From Gemmatimonadota bacterium (GTDB lineage Bacteria > Gemmatimonadota > Gemmatimonadetes > Longimicrobiales > Gaopeijiaceae): 6,278 nt of DNA. The stretch is from NCBI GenBank assembly GCA_012959595.1, contig DUCW01000150.1, positions 5,627 through 11,904 of the forward strand. Direction: 5' to 3'. The notes beneath the pieces were generated by a model. The model was not told where the DNA came from. It searched no databases and saw nothing but the letters and a program-made list of their open reading frames with translations. The translations under genes were made by a program, and so were the position numbers. This document shows, in pieces, positions 5,215-6,278 of this stretch (within the stretch, counting starts at the first letter, position 1; each line of letters starts with the position of its first letter).

Positions 5215-6117
5215 GTGGGAGTTGCTAATGCAAATACTGATACTGGCGACGGGGAATCTTGGTCTATAAAACGGATGATCTTTTGGAGTGCCGAATATCT
5301 TGATAGCAAAGGTGTCGAGAATGCTCGATTGGATGCGGAATGGCTGTTGGCGGAGGCTCTAGATATGGATCGGCTTGAAATGTATCTGCAATATGATCGT
5401 CTACTTGATTCTGTTGAGAAGTCTGCCTTCAAGTCGTTGTTGTTGCGCAGAGCGGCTCGGGAGCCTTTACAATATATACTAGGAAATACGTCATTCAGAG
5501 AGTTAGACTTGTTGACGGATATTCGTGTGTTGATTCCACGTCAAGAGACGGAAATATTGGTAGAAAGCGTTCTCTCTTGGGGATCCGAAAAAGAAGAAGG
5601 GCTGGGAAGGGTTTTGGATTTAGGAACGGGGTCTGGTGCTATTGGAATTTCTCTAGCGTTGGAAGGCGAGTGTTCCCAGGTAGTGGCAACTGATGTGAAA
5701 AGCGATGCTCTCGCTGTGGCAATAATCAACGCTAAACGGAACGGAGTTAAAGATCTTATGGAGTTTCGTCTTGGGTCGCTTTTTGAGCCCATCAAATCGG
5801 ATGATAAATTTCAGGTGATTGTCTCTAACCCTCCCTATATCCCAGATAGTGAAGTAGGCTTACTTCAGCCGGAAGTAGTGGACTGGGAACCAACTGAAGC
5901 TCTCTTTGGAGGAAAATCAGGTATGGAAATAATGAAAGAGATAATTATTGGAGCACCGAAGAATTTGACTTCAAAAGGACTTCTGGCACTGGAGTGCGGT
6001 TTGGGTCAGTCTAAGCAAGTTGCTTCTGAGATAGAAGCGACCGAGACGTTTGGTGAAGTGATGATCCATCGGGATTTGACTGGTCGTGAGCGGGTGGTCA
6101 CGGCAGAACGAAACTAG
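5215..6117 (+). CDS. prmC: Release factor glutamine N5-methyltransferase
   Basis: PrmC (HemK) uses S-adenosylmethionine to methylate the glutamine of the GGQ motif in RF1 and RF2, which speeds peptide release. The protein has 300 residues, usual for the family. A helical N-terminal substrate-binding domain (about 15-90) is followed by VLIPRQETE (105-113), the SAM-binding motif DLGTGSGAIGISLA (135-148), an acidic strand end at D160, and the catalytic NPPYIP (205-210), whose NPPY binds the glutamine amide. YILGNTSF (87-94) and the late FGGKSGMEIM (231-240) are also family blocks. The GTG start has GAGGTGG at 5204-5210, only 12 bases after the prfA stop, so the two genes are probably translated from one message. 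It is the only gene in the window that ends in TAG, a codon read by RF1 alone. Confidence 0.97.
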   Translation: MGVANANTDTGDGESWSIKRMIFWSAEYLDSKGVENARLDAEWLLAEALDMDRLEMYLQYDRLLDSVEKSAFKSLLLRRAAREPLQYILGNTSFRELDLLTDIRVLIPRQETEILVESVLSWGSEKEEGLGRVLDLGTGSGAIGISLALEGECSQVVATDVKSDALAVAIINAKRNGVKDLMEFRLGSLFEPIKSDDKFQVIVSNPPYIPDSEVGLLQPEVVDWEPTEALFGGKSGMEIMKEIIIGAPKNLTSKGLLALECGLGQSKQVASEIEATETFGEVMIHRDLTGRERVVTAERN

Positions 6118-6188
6118 GAATATTGTAAAAATAGGTAATTGTTCTGATGCATAATGAAAGGTGCTAACCCAACCTAATAGGAAGACAA

Positions 6189-6278
6189 ATGGATAGAATC
6201 AGCGAAATGGCCAAAGATTTGGGAAAGCTACTTGGTCAGACTGGAGAATATCAGGCTTTAAAGCAAGCCATTTCCATT
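6189..6278 (+). CDS. Probable YlbF-family protein, N-terminal end (partial)
   Basis: The frame opens at ATG 6189 and runs off the window after 30 codons. AGGAAG (6179-6184) precedes the start by a short 4-base spacer. The visible start is amphipathic and helical. The pattern AKDLGKLLGQTGEYQALKQA resembles the start of YlbF/YmcA-type proteins (the Com_YlbF family), small helical proteins that in Bacillus work with RNase Y in mRNA maturation and developmental control. With only 30 residues the family call is tentative. The 71-base gap after prmC is longer than the others in that run, so operon membership is undecided. Confidence 0.5.
   Translation, partial: MDRISEMAKDLGKLLGQTGEYQALKQAISI

Noticed and set aside
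6118..6188. Promoter or terminator in the gap after prmC, with CATAAT (6150-6155) as a -10
   Set aside because: No -35-like hexamer sits at a workable distance (TTGTAA at 6123 is 21 bases away), no TG extension is in register, and I see no stable hairpin with a T run.

Overview
The window is an ordinary chromosomal stretch with every gene on the + strand: two complete gene runs and a partial gene at each edge. I see no mobile element, CRISPR array, tRNA or rRNA. Base composition is moderate and slightly AT-rich. The protein at 190-891 and the DUF4105-type protein at 929-2206 recall sequences from Gemmatimonadota and the wider FCB group, so a Gram-negative, outer-membrane-bearing bacterium of that kind with unusually low GC for Gemmatimonadota is my best guess. 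This is an impression from memory, not a search result.

Left run (1-3765): the 3' end of hemL (glutamate-1-semialdehyde aminotransferase); an exported, probably outer-membrane beta-barrel protein of unknown function; a DUF4105/Lnb-type membrane protein starting at TTG behind a near-perfect Shine-Dalgarno; and lnt (apolipoprotein N-acyltransferase), which overlaps the Lnb-type gene by 4 bases (GTGA). The two overlapping genes belong to unrelated families that have each been linked to N-acylation of lipoproteins. This pairing is the most interesting point in the window.

Right run (3766-6117): a 105-base leader carrying a candidate promoter, a 17-base dyad and a terminator-like hairpin, followed by rpmE (bL31, real start GTG at 3871), prfA (RF1) and prmC (the methyltransferase that modifies the GGQ glutamine of release factors). 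This is a translation operon: prmC modifies the product of the gene before it. The rpmE stop codon forms exactly the 3-base loop of a perfect 7-bp inverted repeat just before the prfA ribosome-binding site.

Right edge (6189-6278): the first 30 codons of a probable YlbF-family protein, after a 71-base gap in which I see no convincing terminator or promoter.

Nothing here amounts to a clearly new system. The points worth testing are the lnb-like/lnt pair, the three dyads around rpmE, and a perfect 15-bp in-frame duplication inside lnt.
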